Source: RZYY01 sp036794825
Lineage (GTDB): Bacteria > Bacteroidota > Bacteroidia > Bacteroidales > 4484-276
Reading direction: 5' to 3'
Assembly: GCA_036794825.1 (NCBI GenBank)
Contig: DAIRGA010000021.1
Coordinates: forward strand, 30,239-94,238
DNA length: 64,000 bases
The notes beneath the pieces are model-generated. The model was not told the origin of the DNA and did not search any database. It worked only from the letters and a program-made list of their open reading frames with translations. A program made the translations under genes and the position numbers. Position 1 is the first letter of the stretch. Every line of letters starts with the position of its first letter. Shown piece by piece: positions 63,751 to 64,000 of the stretch.

Positions 63751-63904
63751 TTGCCAGAAAACTACTATCGTTGAAAATCATTGTTGACCCCAACCCAAAT
63801 GGGAGCAATGATTTTCAACGATTTACTCCCGGAGTTTATCCCGAGAATTCGGGAGGGTGGGGTAAATAAATCGTTGAAAATTCTTTTGGGAAGTTTTCTG
63901 GCAA
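63751..63904. mobile_element. MITE-like 154-bp inverted-repeat element
   Basis: Terminal inverted repeats TTGCCAGAAAACT (63751-63763) and AGTTTTCTGGCAA (63892-63904), perfect over 13 bp. Inside is a perfect 16-bp inverted repeat (63768-63783 and 63806-63821), a third copy of its first 11 bases at 63871, and a TCCCGA-GAAT-TCGGGA hairpin (63839-63854). No ORF. A clear target duplication is not visible. The last 96 bp of the window hold nothing recognisable. Confidence 0.55.
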
Positions 63905-64000
63905 TGAGTATTGAGGAAAAAGTAAGATGAAAAACCCTAAACACTGAACATTTACACTGAGCCTTCGGCGTGAGACTTCGGCGTGAGCGCTAAGTCGAAC

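Overview
The window comes from a Bacteroidota chromosome, most likely an anaerobic or fermentative member of the Bacteroidales/Marinilabiliales type. The evidence is a SusC/SusD pair with a propeller-type one-component regulator, two proteins with type IX secretion (T9SS) C-terminal sorting domains, Bacteroidota-restricted families (DUF5723, DUF4199, a periplasmic protein usually labelled asparagine synthetase B) and repeated TAnnTTTG promoter elements, several with a TTG about 18-21 bp upstream. There are no tRNA or rRNA genes, no CRISPR array and no intact transposase gene.

Layout. 1-8.2 kb: a glycan or peptide uptake locus on the minus strand (propeller/Y_Y_Y/LuxR regulator, SusC, SusD, start of a surface lipoprotein that runs off the window). 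8.4-13.5 kb: a T9SS-secreted tryptophan-rich repeat protein, then VOC, SRPBCC, DUF4199, YciI and FolC genes. 13.5-19.7 kb: ThiS, a GH109-type lipoprotein, dipeptidyl peptidase IV and a FUSC membrane protein. 20-25 kb: a large FAD/Fe-S dehydrogenase, a GNAT acetyltransferase and an MscS channel. 25-31.2 kb: an OFA-type transporter, acetyl-CoA synthetase, 3-hydroxyacyl-CoA dehydrogenase and acetate kinase, that is, an acetate/short-chain acyl-CoA region. 31.4-34.1 kb: YceI lipoprotein, flavin reductase-rubredoxin fusion and a methyltransferase. 34.3-34.9 kb: a strongly supported, unidentified large structured RNA with its own promoter and terminator. 35-43.1 kb: arginine deiminase, a cyclase, an FNR-like reductase, RlmN, and a serC-serA-DUF1015-small wHTH serine biosynthesis cluster interrupted by a four-helix-bundle gene. 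43.2-49.2 kb: a TerB/DnaJ protein, a NifX-like protein and a six- to seven-gene zinc cluster (Fur/Zur, QueD, YidD, ZnuA, ZnuC, ZnuB, DUF192). 49.3-55.2 kb: an AddB-like nuclease, RsmG and two glycosyltransferases. 55.3-63.5 kb: a T9SS-secreted GH13 enzyme, an Mpv17-like membrane protein, a lipoprotein plus DUF5723 barrel pair, and the periplasmic asparagine-synthetase-B-like protein.

The most interesting non-genic signal is the roughly 575-nt RNA at 34310-34885. Its promoter matches the consensus exactly (TTG-N21-TATCTTTG). It has many local helices with GAAA tetraloops, a closed multibranch domain and a perfect 11-bp terminator. I could not match it to RNase P RNA, tmRNA, SRP RNA, 6S or a group II intron from memory. 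Other points of interest are an 11-3-11 perfect palindrome over the fur start codon, a yidD/znuA junction that is open in frame across an A8 run, a duplicated 3' end of the DUF192 gene, promoter elements so close to start codons that several mRNAs may be leaderless, and several short repeat elements, including a 154-bp MITE-like element at the right edge.

Calls rest on reading the translations and motifs. No database search was run.
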